Shown: in pieces, positions 8,532-18,880 of the stretch
Position numbering within the stretch: the first letter of the stretch is position 1
Layout of the letters: each line of letters begins with the position of its first letter
From: Pseudomonadota bacterium
GTDB taxonomy: Bacteria; Myxococcota_A; UBA796; GCA-2862545
Assembly: GCA_023954855.1 (NCBI GenBank)
Contig: JAGSGY010000008.1
Span: 1-64,000 of the forward strand
Direction: 5' to 3'
DNA: 64,000 nucleotides
Notes under the pieces: generated by a model
Told to the model about the DNA's origin: nothing
Databases searched by the model: none
Seen by the model: only the letters and a program-made list of their open reading frames with translations
Position numbers and translations under genes: made by a program

Positions 8532-9232
8532 CGCAGGAAGGTGGCCAACTCTGGCACGTTCAGCACTGGGTTCGAGGCGCGCACCTCTGAGAGCGGCGCA
8601 TGAGGCACCTGACCGTAGTCATGTCCCGGGTACATCATCAGGTTGCCGGGAAGGCTCTTCAGCCGCTGATTCAGCGTGCGCCACATCTCCTCGGGGTCGC
8701 CACCGGGAAAGTCGGTGCGTCCGCACCCCGACAAGAACACAGTGTCGCCAGTGACCAGGGCGCCTGCGCAGCGAAAGCACTGCGAACCCGGCGTGTGTCC
8801 AGGCGTGTGAAGGCACTCCACCTCGACCGCTCCCACCGCGATCACGTCGCCATGATCGTGGAGGACCATGTCGCCGGGCTCGATGCCGGTCACCGCTTGT
8901 ACCCAGGGGGCCTCAGTGCGGTTCACGTGGACGGGACAGGAGACCAACTCGAGCAGTCGAGCCAGGCCGGTGATGTCGTGGCCAAACAGCGGTCCGCCGA
9001 CATGATCGGGGTGGTGGTGCGTCACGAGAGCCCCGGTGACCTTCAGGCCATCGGCGCCCACCGTCTCGACGATGCCATCGACATCCCAGGCGGGATCGAC
9101 GATGACGCACTCCCCCTTCTCGCGATCGCCGATCACGTACACAAAGTTGGCCATCTGCCCAGCGATGGGGTCGTTGTGCGCAAAGTCCCGCCCAGCGCGG
9201 AGTTGGCGGATGATCAGTCGGTCGTCGGTCAC
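8519..9232 (-). CDS. MBL-fold hydrolase, ETHE1/glyoxalase II-like
   Basis: A 237-residue soluble enzyme. The start chosen is GTG at 9232 with GGAGG four bases upstream; a longer frame reaches 9313 but adds an unlikely Ser/Pro-rich tail. Metal ligands are clear: THHHPDH at 71-77, HTPGHTPGS in the middle, GDTVF, and PGHDYG near the C-terminus. The pattern fits hydroxyacylglutathione hydrolases and persulfide dioxygenases. Sequence alone does not separate these two activities. It is divergent from the HEAT-like gene at 9286. Confidence 0.88.
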   Translation of the reverse strand: MTDDRLIIRQLRAGRDFAHNDPIAGQMANFVYVIGDREKGECVIVDPAWDVDGIVETVGADGLKVTGALVTHHHPDHVGGPLFGHDITGLARLLELVSCPVHVNRTEAPWVQAVTGIEPGDMVLHDHGDVIAVGAVEVECLHTPGHTPGSQCFRCAGALVTGDTVFLSGCGRTDFPGGDPEEMWRTLNQRLKSLPGNLMMYPGHDYGQVPHAPLSEVRASNPVLNVPELATFLRHFG

Positions 9233-9285
9233 AGTGCCTCCGGTCGAGGGTTCTAACGCACTGCCAAGCGGGCTAGACGTCGGGG

Positions 9286-10623
9286 ATGACACTCCTTCAC
9301 GAAGCCGAAGCACTCGCCGCCCTCACCGAGGTCGAGGGCCCTGCTGGAGACTGGGCGCGGACACGCCTGGTCCTCGTCGACCCCGAGCGAGACGTTCCGT
9401 TGCCCAGTGAGTTCGAGGCCTACACATCCGTCCTCGTGAGCGCCCCCAATGCGCTCGAACGCATCCTTCCGACGCTGCAGAACGCCCCGGGCCTTGGCGC
9501 CATCGCGGTGCTCGAAGCGCTCGAGATGGGGCTGTGCCCAGAAGACCCCACGGAGCTCATCGCCACGGTCCAGGCCGCCATTCGCGGGGACGGGAGCACC
9601 GCAGACCTGATGTTCGCGACGTCGTTGGCCCGTCTGGGTGCGGCCACTGGACCGGCGCTGCAAGCCGCCGCGCTCTCCACAGCCCCTGACCGGGACTGGC
9701 TGTTGCCGTCGATCGCGCTCAGTGCCGCAACGGTCATGGGCTCGCTGGACGAGGTCACCGACGAGGTCGCTGTCGCACTCCTGAAGGCCGAAAAGACGCG
9801 CCCTGGAGCGATCGAGCTCTGCCTCGCCGAGCTCGGCGTACCGTTCCGTGGCTACTGGGATGAGCCGCAGCAATCGGTAGACGACGTGGCCGCAATGCTT
9901 GGCGTCGAGACGGTGAAGCTGGGACCGAAGAAAGGCTCTCGCAAGCGGCTCGCGCAACAAGCCGTGCGCCACTTGCTCGCAGGCCGCGAAGACCCAGCAT
10001 CCGCGCTTGTCGTGTCACTCGCGAACCTCGACTCCGAGCTCGCCACCTACCTGGTCTACAGCGCCGCATGGATTGTGCTCTTCGAGCCCTCTGACCCCGT
10101 GGTCGACGCGATCTACCGCCACGGCGCCCTCGATGTGGTTCGCTTGGCCGAGGCCCGCCGCGCCACCCAGCCGGATCACGAGCCCTTCCTGCGCAAGGCC
10201 CTCGAGGAGGGCTTCACCCGGGCCTCGATCCTGGCCCAAGCGTTGCCAGACCACCCCCTTGCCGATGCGGTTCTGGACGCGCTGATCGCCTCGGACATCG
10301 GCCACCGCGTCGACCTGTTCCTCGGCGTCCGGGCCGCTTGGACCGTCCCACACAGGGTTCCCGAGTTGCTCGGCAACCACGAGACCGTCGGCTTCGGCCT
10401 CGCACTCGCGAAGTGGATGCCCACCCTCGAGGTCCTGCAAGCCCTTCTCGCCGTGCAGCCGCCGGAGGGTTCGGACTGGACCGCCATGTTCGCCGACGCG
10501 CTCGCGGCCATGGGCGATCCTGCCACCCTCGACCTACTGCGCTCACTCATCCAAGAGGACCCCGACGCCACCGCCCGTGCCAAGCACCTGGCCGAGTCGA
10601 TCCTCCACCAGCCCCTTTCCTGA
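9286..10623 (+). CDS. HEAT-like repeat protein of unknown function
   Basis: A 445-residue soluble protein with no signal peptide. It is built from short helical pairs rich in Ala and Leu, with repeated patterns such as GLGAIAVLEALEMGL and ALAAMGDPATLDLLRSL, typical of HEAT/armadillo-type scaffolds. No catalytic motif is visible. It is followed after 12 bp by the S9 peptidase and a third gene, so it leads a three-gene plus-strand operon. The start is ATG with only a weak ribosome-binding site. Its role is unknown. Confidence 0.75.
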   Translation: MTLLHEAEALAALTEVEGPAGDWARTRLVLVDPERDVPLPSEFEAYTSVLVSAPNALERILPTLQNAPGLGAIAVLEALEMGLCPEDPTELIATVQAAIRGDGSTADLMFATSLARLGAATGPALQAAALSTAPDRDWLLPSIALSAATVMGSLDEVTDEVAVALLKAEKTRPGAIELCLAELGVPFRGYWDEPQQSVDDVAAMLGVETVKLGPKKGSRKRLAQQAVRHLLAGREDPASALVVSLANLDSELATYLVYSAAWIVLFEPSDPVVDAIYRHGALDVVRLAEARRATQPDHEPFLRKALEEGFTRASILAQALPDHPLADAVLDALIASDIGHRVDLFLGVRAAWTVPHRVPELLGNHETVGFGLALAKWMPTLEVLQALLAVQPPEGSDWTAMFADALAAMGDPATLDLLRSLIQEDPDATARAKHLAESILHQPLS

Positions 10624-10635
10624 CGGAGCTCCCTC

Positions 10636-12558
10636 ATGTCGCTGATTCCCCGTGAAGTCTTCTTCGGAAACCCCGAGCGCATTGCCCCTCGCCTGTCTCC
10701 GGATGGGGAGCGCATTGCCTGGCTCGCACCCGACGAGGGCGTGCTGAATGTGTGGGTCGCTCCGGCCAACGACCCGTCCGCCGGCCGCCCGGTCACCCAA
10801 GACCGACATCGCGGGATTCGACAGCATGGATGGGCCCACAACAGCCGCCACCTCATCTACATCCAAGACAAGGATGGCGATGAGAACTGGCACCTCTACG
10901 CGGTCGACCTATCCACAGGTGAAGAGCGCGACCTCACGCCGATCGACGGCGTCGCCGCGCAGATCTTCGGCTCAAGCCACAAGCGTCCCAACACGCTCCT
11001 GGTCGGCATCAACGACCGCGAAGCCGCACTGCACGACCCACACTTGGTCGACCTCATCACCGGCGAGCGTGAGCGCGTCCTCGAGAACCCGGGCTTGGTC
11101 GGCTTCGTGGCGGATGACCAGCTCGAGATCCGCTTCGGTGCCACCATGGCTCCCGACGGCTCCGTGAGCTTCCTCGTTCCCAAGGACGGTGAGTGGGCCC
11201 CATTCGTGAGCTTCCCTTCCGAGGATGCACTCGCAAGTGGCATCGCCGGCTTTGACGACCAGGGCCGCATTCTCGCACTCGACTCCCGGAACCGAGAGAC
11301 CTCGGCGCTTGTGGTGCTCGACGATGAGGGCAACGGCACCGTGGTTGCCGGCCATGACCGCGCCGACGTCGAGGGTATCGCCCAGCACCCGACGACCCGC
11401 GCCGTGCAATGGGTGGCCGCCACCGCCGAGCGACAGGAACGAGTGGTGCTCGACGAGTCGGTACTGCCCGATCTCGAGGCACTGAACGCGCTCTGTGACG
11501 GCGAGCTCGAGGTGGTCAGCCGCAGCCACGACGACCGAACGTGGATTGCCGCCCACCTCGTCGACGATGGCTCGACCCGGTACCACCTCTGGAACAGAGA
11601 CACTGCCCAGGCGACCTTCCTGTTCTCGGCACGGCCGTCACTGGATGAGCTCGAGCTCGCACACATGCACCCGGTGACCCTGAAGGCCAGGGACGGCATG
11701 GAGCTGGTCAGCTACCTCACCCTGCCCCCCGGCGAAGACACCGACGGACGGCCCTCGAAGCCACTGCCGATGGTGCTGTTGGTGCACGGCGGCCCCTGGG
11801 CACGCGATCGATGGGGCTACAACGCCGAACATCAGTGGTTGGCGAACCGCGGCTACGCGGTGTTGTCCGTGAACTTCAGGAGCTCGACGGGTCTCGGCAA
11901 GACCCTTCTGAACGCCGGCAACCTGGAGTGGGCAGGCTCGATGCACGACGACCTCATCGATGCGGTGGACTGGGCAGTTGCCGAGGGCATTGCCGATGCG
12001 AGCCGAGTCGCCATCATGGGCGGCTCGTACGGCGGCTACGCCACATTGGTCGGCCTGACCTTCACGCCCGAGCGCTTCGCCTGTGGCGTCGACATCGTCG
12101 GCCCATCCAACCTCGAGACCCTTATCGAGACCATTCCGCCCTACTGGGCGCCGTTGCGGGCCACGTTCGACATTCGGGTCGGCAACATCGACACCGAAGA
12201 TGGCCGCGCCCTGCTGCGCGATCGGTCGCCGCTGCACCGCGTCGACAGCATCGTGCGCCCCCTCCTCATCGGCCAGGGAGCGAACGACCCCCGCGTCAAG
12301 CAAGCCGAGTCCGACCAGATCGTCGCCGCTATGGAGCAACGCGGCATTCCGGTGACCTACGCGCTGTTTCCCGACGAGGGCCACGGCTTCGCCCGGCCCG
12401 TCAACCGCTTCGCCTTCTACGCCATCGCTGAGGCCTTCCTCGCAAAGCACATCGGTGGACGCACCCTGCCCCTCGGCGGGTTTGAGGGAGCGTCACTCGA
12501 GGTGCCGTCAGGCGCTGACGAATTCGATGGCCTCGCCGCCCTTCTGGAGAACTCATGA
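10636..12558 (+). CDS. S9-family serine peptidase (acylaminoacyl peptidase-like)
   Basis: A 640-residue cytoplasmic peptidase. The first 370 residues form a WD/beta-propeller-like domain with repeated strand motifs (PDGERIAWLAP, TRYHLWNRDTAQ). The C-terminal 260 residues form the alpha/beta-hydrolase domain. The catalytic triad is S464 in GGSYGGYA, D551 in GANDPRV and H583 in DEGHGF. There is no leader peptide. Family members cleave short peptides or N-acylated amino acids. The ATG has GGAG seven bases upstream. Its stop overlaps the next gene as ATGA. Confidence 0.92.
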   Translation: MSLIPREVFFGNPERIAPRLSPDGERIAWLAPDEGVLNVWVAPANDPSAGRPVTQDRHRGIRQHGWAHNSRHLIYIQDKDGDENWHLYAVDLSTGEERDLTPIDGVAAQIFGSSHKRPNTLLVGINDREAALHDPHLVDLITGERERVLENPGLVGFVADDQLEIRFGATMAPDGSVSFLVPKDGEWAPFVSFPSEDALASGIAGFDDQGRILALDSRNRETSALVVLDDEGNGTVVAGHDRADVEGIAQHPTTRAVQWVAATAERQERVVLDESVLPDLEALNALCDGELEVVSRSHDDRTWIAAHLVDDGSTRYHLWNRDTAQATFLFSARPSLDELELAHMHPVTLKARDGMELVSYLTLPPGEDTDGRPSKPLPMVLLVHGGPWARDRWGYNAEHQWLANRGYAVLSVNFRSSTGLGKTLLNAGNLEWAGSMHDDLIDAVDWAVAEGIADASRVAIMGGSYGGYATLVGLTFTPERFACGVDIVGPSNLETLIETIPPYWAPLRATFDIRVGNIDTEDGRALLRDRSPLHRVDSIVRPLLIGQGANDPRVKQAESDQIVAAMEQRGIPVTYALFPDEGHGFARPVNRFAFYAIAEAFLAKHIGGRTLPLGGFEGASLEVPSGADEFDGLAALLENS

Positions 12559-13487
12559 TCCTGCTTCTCGCCACGACCGCTTTTGGCGGCGGCTACTTCC
12601 ATCCCGACGACCTCGCCGGCGCCAGCACCTCCTTCGCTCGCGCCTCTGAAGCGGCACCGATCTACGAAGAGGCGGAGTCCACCAGCCGTGACATGGCGGC
12701 GTCGCTGACCTTGTACGAAGAGAACCTAGACCTCCTCGGCGACCGGGCCCCAGCCGCCGAGCGTGAGCGCCTGGCCACCCTGCTCAAGGCGTACAACCGC
12801 GAGCAGGCCCAGCTTCAGGCCTTCGCTGGTGCCTTGATGGAGGACTTCGACCAGGTATTCACCGGTGCGATGGAGCGCGCCGTGGCCGCCCATCCCGATG
12901 CCGTGCTGTGCGAGACCGTCGTACGGACTCGGGCCCTGCCAGGCATGCCCGCCAAGGAAGAGGCGAACCCCGACTGCAAGGGCGAGAACCTGAACGCCGC
13001 CATCTCGGCGGCCATGGACGCGGACCCGGTCCTGACGGGGGCCATCGACGAGCTCCTCGGTCGCGAGTGGCCCGCCATCACGCAGCCCACAGACGCCCAG
13101 GCGCCGATCGGCGGGGAGTCCTCTTGGGTCTCAGTAGACCGGTTCTTCGAGGAGGGTGCGAAGGCCTCTCTGACCACCATCCGGCGCGATGACGAGAACG
13201 ACCGCCTACCGATCGCAGCGGCACTCGAAGAAGGCGCCGACCCAGCATCGCAGCTCGAGCTCGCGCACCAGATCACGGAGAAGACTGCTGCACGCAGGGC
13301 GTCCTTCGCAGCACCTGTCTTCGCCGCGACCGACAAGGCGCTGGCCAAGCGTGCGAAGAAAGGCAAGACCACGGCGTCGTGGTGTGCGAACCCCAGCACC
13401 CTAGGCGGATGCACGGGCGAGAACGCGAATCGCGAGATGCTCGAAGCACTTCTCGGCGACAAGAAGGTGGCCAAGGCGCTCCCCTAG
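12555..13487 (+). CDS. small exported helical protein of unknown function
   Basis: A 310-residue protein with a very short hydrophobic leader (ILLLATTAFG), suggesting export. The rest is mostly helical and charged, with Cys residues in two pairs (VLCETV/PDCKG and WCANPS/GGCTGE) that could form disulfides in the periplasm. It overlaps the S9 peptidase as ATGA, so the two are co-translated. No family is recognised. The coupling suggests a supporting role to the peptidase, which I cannot confirm. Confidence 0.7.
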   Translation: MILLLATTAFGGGYFHPDDLAGASTSFARASEAAPIYEEAESTSRDMAASLTLYEENLDLLGDRAPAAERERLATLLKAYNREQAQLQAFAGALMEDFDQVFTGAMERAVAAHPDAVLCETVVRTRALPGMPAKEEANPDCKGENLNAAISAAMDADPVLTGAIDELLGREWPAITQPTDAQAPIGGESSWVSVDRFFEEGAKASLTTIRRDDENDRLPIAAALEEGADPASQLELAHQITEKTAARRASFAAPVFAATDKALAKRAKKGKTTASWCANPSTLGGCTGENANREMLEALLGDKKVAKALP

Positions 13488-13517
13488 CGGATTGCCTCGA
13501 AACAGAGGCGGGCGGGG

Positions 13518-13540
13518 GCTCCTCCACGCGATAGAGGAGC
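13518..13540 (+). other. hairpin in asnS leader
   Basis: An inverted repeat GCTCCTC/GAGGAGC with a 9-base loop lies 16 bases before the asnS start, just upstream of its TAGGAG ribosome-binding site. There is no T-tract, so it is not a standard terminator. It could shield or expose the ribosome-binding site. Confidence 0.4.
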
Positions 13541-13556
13541 TGCCGTAGGAGTACAC

Positions 13557-14915
<1,359 letters not shown>

Positions 14916-14941
14916 TCAGCCGAAGTCCGATCACGACAAGC

Positions 14942-14963
14942 GCCGCGCCCTGGCGCGGCCTTT
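14942..14963 (+). terminator. asnS terminator
   Basis: A GC-only stem GCCGCGCC/GGCGCGGC (14942-14949 and 14952-14959) is followed by CTTT, 27 bases after the asnS stop. It also lies between asnS and the convergent small membrane gene. Confidence 0.8.
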
Positions 14964-14975
14964 GCGGAGGTGCGC

Positions 14976-15179
14976 CTAGAGTCCGAGCGCCTCACGCAGG
15001 CGTCGGACCCACTGGATGCCACCGCCGACAAAGAAGCCGGCAAAGCCCCAGTAGCCGCCCGAGAGAAACGGATCGCCAGAGATCCAGCACGACCCCGTCG
15101 TACAGCCGATGATTCGCCAGTACGCGAGGCCAAACAGGATGCCGAGGGCGGTGCCCGCGATGGGTCGCAGCACGATCAT
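14976..15179 (-). CDS. small membrane protein, DUF6132-like
   Basis: A 67-residue protein with two hydrophobic segments separated by a Cys-containing turn (GCTTGSCWISGDP). This resembles the small DUF6132-type YeeE-like membrane proteins, though I am matching by eye. The ATG at 15179 overlaps the stop of the large OmpA gene as ATGA, so it is the last gene of the four-gene envelope operon. A longer frame to 15233 would run inside the OmpA gene and add only Arg-rich residues. Its function is unknown. Confidence 0.7.
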   Translation of the reverse strand: MIVLRPIAGTALGILFGLAYWRIIGCTTGSCWISGDPFLSGGYWGFAGFFVGGGIQWVRRLREALGL

Positions 15180-17332
15180 TCGTCCTCGGCCCACTCTTCG
15201 ATGACGAACTCGACGCGTCGGTTCTGCGACCACGCGGCTTCGTTCTCGGCCGTGTCGATGGGCTGGCTTTCGCCGAGACCGACACTGGTCAAGCGGCCCT
15301 CGGCCACGCCATGTTCGATGAGGTACTTGCGCACCGACGCTGCGCGACGCTCGGAGAGGCGCTGGTTCGAGCCCTCGGAGCCGCGGCTGTCCGTGTGGCC
15401 CTCAATGCGGATCTTGAGGATGTCCTGACGGTCGACGAGGATCTGGGAGACCTCGTCGAGCAGCGCGAAGGACTGCGACTTGATCGTGTCGCGGCCGGTA
15501 TCGAAGAACACCTTGTCGAGGATCTCGATCTTCTCGAGGCTGACCTTCACCTTGGTCGGCGAGAGCGTCAGCGTCACGGCCGACTCGGCGCCGGCGTTCA
15601 CCTTGACCTCGGCCTTGGCAGGCGCGTAGCCCTCGGCACGGGCGATGACGACGTAGTCACCCGGGTCGACTTCGGCCTCGGTGGACTTGCCGCTGACGGC
15701 CTGCTCCTCGGCTTCCTCGCCGAAGGCATAGGTCGCGCCCTCGATGGCTGCGCCTTCTGCATCCACCACGGTGACGGTCACGGTGCCCACAGCCCTATCG
15801 AGCGTGAAGACGATCTCGGAGGTCTCACCGGGGACGACCTCCACGTTCTGCACGGCCTCGAAGTAGCCCTCAGCCGATGCGGTCAGCGCGTAGCGACCCT
15901 CCATCATCGAGAGCTCTGCGGCGCCATCCGTCGTCGCGAAGCTGTCCTTTTCAGAGCTTGCGACGCGACCCTCGACCGGGTTGCCATCCTTGTCCTGAAT
16001 GCGCGCGACGATCTCGCCAAAGACGACGGTCGGCTGCATGACCTGCTCGACGTCGATCGGCGGGCCCTCGGGAACGGTGAAGGTCGCCTTCATGGCGTCG
16101 TAGCCCTCAGCGGTCGCCTGAATTCCGTACTCACCGGGCTCGAGCTCGACCTCGAACGAGGCGTTGCCCATCTTCGCATCGGCCTCACCGAGCGCGACCA
16201 TCGCCTGCACACCCTGGATGCTGCGACCGTTGGGGTCGACGATAGCGACACGCACCAAGGTACGCGGATCCGGACAGCCGTCTTCGTCCTGCCAGTCATC
16301 TGGGTCTTCCGGCTCCATCGGGCAGGAATCCGCCACGTCGAGTAGGCCGTCGCCGTCATTGTCGAGATCGGGACAGCCGTCCAGATCCTCGAACTTGTCC
16401 TTGTCCTCCGGGTCCTCGGGACAGGCGTCGATGCTGTCGGCAAGACCGTCGAGGTCGCGGTCGCGGTCACGAACGGGTTCGTAGCCGACCGAGAAAATCG
16501 CGCGGAAAGCCGGCGAGCCGATGCCTTCGGTAAAGCCGGTGCCGACACCGCCGCGCAGCACCACGTTGTCGGAAACACGCCCCCAGCCGCCGAGGATGCC
16601 CTCGACGGGCATGCCGACGAGAGACGGGTCGCCGTTCTCATCCTTGGCCGGCTGCGAGAAGTCCTTGAGCAGCTGGAAGTCGAGGCTCGCGCCGGCGCTT
16701 TCGGTAATGGCGTAGCCCAGGCCAAGACGGGACATGAAGCTGTCGTTGAGCTCGATGTTGTCTTGGACGACGTTCGGTCCGATGCGTGCGCCGAGGTTGA
16801 GCGCAATCAGGAGGTCGCCGACTTCCTTGTCGAAGATGCCCTGAATCTCGACCATCGGGTTGGACGCACCGAGAGGCACATTGACTGTGGCCGTCGGCAA
16901 GTCGAAGCGTCCGCCCAGCGCGATACCGAGAGGAGCCTTGGCCGGATCGAGCAGCGTCGCCTTGAGATCAATGGCCGCGTCGCCGAGACCGGCCCCTCCG
17001 AGCCCTTCCCAGTCACTGGTCGCGAGCAAGTAGACGGGAACGTCCGCGCCGACGCGAACGGGGCCAAGCTGAACTCCACCGGTCAGGTTCAGGCCGACGA
17101 CATCGCCGAGCACCTGCTGCTTCGTGCCGTCGAAGAACACGGCTCCCATCGGCCCGTGGACATAGCCCGCGTAAAGCCGGCCAGTCGCCCAGCCGTGTGG
17201 CCCGCGCGAGGCATCGTCGGCCCACATCGTGCGCTGCGCATCGATCGATGGGCGCCAGAGCTGCGCGTTCATGTCCGGCACATCGCCCACAGTTTGGGCG
17301 TTGGCCATCATGGCGAGAACAAGGGTCAGCAT
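15176..17332 (-). CDS. OmpA-family protein with TSP3 and PEGA-like domains
   Basis: A 718-residue outer-membrane protein. It has a signal peptide (LTLVLAMMANAQ), then a beta-barrel-like region to about 285. A thrombospondin type-3 calcium-binding segment follows (287-355; DLDGLADSIDACPEDPEDKDKFEDLDGCPD-type units, three Cys-Pro motifs). Three beta-sandwich PEGA/carboxypeptidase-regulatory-like repeats occupy 360-590. A C-terminal OmpA domain (about 598-716) has VFFDTGRDTI, IEGHTDSRGS and RVEFVIEEW, which binds peptidoglycan. The ATG has GGGAG five bases upstream. It is 33 bp downstream of its paralogue, third in the operon, and its stop overlaps the next start. Confidence 0.9.
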   Translation of the reverse strand: MLTLVLAMMANAQTVGDVPDMNAQLWRPSIDAQRTMWADDASRGPHGWATGRLYAGYVHGPMGAVFFDGTKQQVLGDVVGLNLTGGVQLGPVRVGADVPVYLLATSDWEGLGGAGLGDAAIDLKATLLDPAKAPLGIALGGRFDLPTATVNVPLGASNPMVEIQGIFDKEVGDLLIALNLGARIGPNVVQDNIELNDSFMSRLGLGYAITESAGASLDFQLLKDFSQPAKDENGDPSLVGMPVEGILGGWGRVSDNVVLRGGVGTGFTEGIGSPAFRAIFSVGYEPVRDRDRDLDGLADSIDACPEDPEDKDKFEDLDGCPDLDNDGDGLLDVADSCPMEPEDPDDWQDEDGCPDPRTLVRVAIVDPNGRSIQGVQAMVALGEADAKMGNASFEVELEPGEYGIQATAEGYDAMKATFTVPEGPPIDVEQVMQPTVVFGEIVARIQDKDGNPVEGRVASSEKDSFATTDGAAELSMMEGRYALTASAEGYFEAVQNVEVVPGETSEIVFTLDRAVGTVTVTVVDAEGAAIEGATYAFGEEAEEQAVSGKSTEAEVDPGDYVVIARAEGYAPAKAEVKVNAGAESAVTLTLSPTKVKVSLEKIEILDKVFFDTGRDTIKSQSFALLDEVSQILVDRQDILKIRIEGHTDSRGSEGSNQRLSERRAASVRKYLIEHGVAEGRLTSVGLGESQPIDTAENEAAWSQNRRVEFVIEEWAEDE

Positions 17333-17365
17333 GAATACTCCCTACGCAGCTGGGCCCACCCGACG

Positions 17366-18880
17366 TCACTCGACATCAGATGCCTCCTCGGCCCACTGCT
17401 CGATGTGGAACTCTACACGACGGTTCAGCTGCCAAGCCGCCTCGCCATCCGCGGGATCAATCGGCTGTGATTCGCCAAAGCCCTCGGATCCGAGGCGGGT
17501 CTCGCTGACACCGCCCTCAATCAGATAGTCGCGCACTGCGGCCGCACGGTGCCTGGAGAGGTCGAGATTGAAGCCCTCTTCCCCTCTGGAGTCCGTGTGC
17601 CCCTCAATGCGGACGCGAACGATGTCGGAGCGTTCGGTGAGAATCGCCGCGACCTCGTCCAGCAAGCCGAAAGACTCGGCCTTGATGGTCGACTCGTTCG
17701 TATCGAAGAACACCTTCTCGGTAATCTCGATACGCTCCTGCGTGACCTTTACCCGGACCGCCTCGAGAGTGACCTCGACGACGGTGGCCTGTCCGGCCTC
17801 GACGACAAAGCCCTGGCCCGTTGTGCGGTAACCATCGGCGTCGACCACAAGCAGATGTTCGCCGGGCTCGAAGTCCTCGTTGGCGCGCCCAGAGCGCACC
17901 GTTCCTGAGCGTTCACCGACGCGCCAGTCGGCGTCGACAGGCTGTCCGTCGGTGTTGCGTACTTTCAGCTTCAGGCTTCCGAGACGCGCGACCGGCTCCT
18001 CGACGATGGGCTCAGGCATTAGGTCTTCGTCGCGCCTTGGCTCGTAGCCAATGCCGATGAGGGTGCGCATCGTGGACGCGCCAGCCCCGCTTGTCAGTCC
18101 GGTGCCGACGCCGCCACGGAGCACCAGGTTGTCACCGAGGCGGTACCAGCCGCCCACCATGCCCTCGAAGGGCGCACCGACGGGGTCCGCGAGCGGCGTG
18201 CGGTACGAGGACTTGCCGTTGACCTCGACCGAGAAGCCGGCGTCGGGTGAGACCCGGTAGCCAACGCCCGCCGAAAAGTGGAGCGCGTCCTTCAGCGTGA
18301 GGTTGCTCGCCTCGATGGAGGCGCCGCCGCCCGTACCAATGTTGGCTGCGAGCAGCACGTCGCGGAAGCGGTGATCGAGAATGGCCTCGACCTCCCAAGA
18401 CAAGTTGCGGCTACCGAGCGGAACGGAGACGGTGTTTGTGGGCAGCCCAACACGCGTCGCGAAGGCGATGCCGAGCGGGAACTTCCGCGGGTCGAGCACG
18501 ACGCCCTTCAGGTCGATGGCGATATCGCCGAGCCCACCACCGCCAATATCGAGGTCGCTCGTCGCGAGCCCATACACGGGCAGGTGGAGCCCCGCGCGGA
18601 TGGGGCCAAAGGTCGCGCCCCCCATCAACTCGAGGGCGACCACATCCCGCACGATACGAGTATGCGTTCCATCGTCGCCGACCGCACCGAGCGGATTGTG
18701 GAATACGTCGATCAACGCACGGCCGGTGAACGTCTTCGACGCCCCGAGGCCGGCGTCGCGTGTCCATAAGGTGCGCTCAGAGTCCACCGGCGGCCGGTAC
18801 AGCTGCGCATCCAGCTCCGGCAAGTCATCGGCAGTCGGGGCCTGCCCGAAGGCAGCCCCTAGGGCGAGCACGAAGAGCAT
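17366..18880 (-). CDS. OmpA-family protein lacking TSP3, paralogue of the downstream gene
   Basis: A 504-residue outer-membrane protein. The signal peptide is LFVLALGAAFGQA. The N-terminal barrel-like region shares many phrases with its neighbour at 15176..17332 (PVYGLATSD, GLGDIAIDLKGVVLDP, GLPTNTVSVPLG, NLVLRGGVGTG). It keeps one PEGA-like repeat (about 295-375) and the C-terminal OmpA peptidoglycan-binding domain (385-500; VFFDTNESTI, IEGHTDSRGEEG, RVEFHIEQW), but has no TSP3 block. It arose by duplication of its neighbour or of a common ancestor. Its start overlaps the stop of the giant repeat protein as TGATG, so translation is coupled. Confidence 0.9.
   Translation of the reverse strand: MLFVLALGAAFGQAPTADDLPELDAQLYRPPVDSERTLWTRDAGLGASKTFTGRALIDVFHNPLGAVGDDGTHTRIVRDVVALELMGGATFGPIRAGLHLPVYGLATSDLDIGGGGLGDIAIDLKGVVLDPRKFPLGIAFATRVGLPTNTVSVPLGSRNLSWEVEAILDHRFRDVLLAANIGTGGGASIEASNLTLKDALHFSAGVGYRVSPDAGFSVEVNGKSSYRTPLADPVGAPFEGMVGGWYRLGDNLVLRGGVGTGLTSGAGASTMRTLIGIGYEPRRDEDLMPEPIVEEPVARLGSLKLKVRNTDGQPVDADWRVGERSGTVRSGRANEDFEPGEHLLVVDADGYRTTGQGFVVEAGQATVVEVTLEAVRVKVTQERIEITEKVFFDTNESTIKAESFGLLDEVAAILTERSDIVRVRIEGHTDSRGEEGFNLDLSRHRAAAVRDYLIEGGVSETRLGSEGFGESQPIDPADGEAAWQLNRRVEFHIEQWAEEASDVE

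Noticed and set aside
13518-13540. Terminator before asnS
   Set aside because: The hairpin lacks a T-tract and sits just before the ribosome-binding site, so it is listed as a leader hairpin only.
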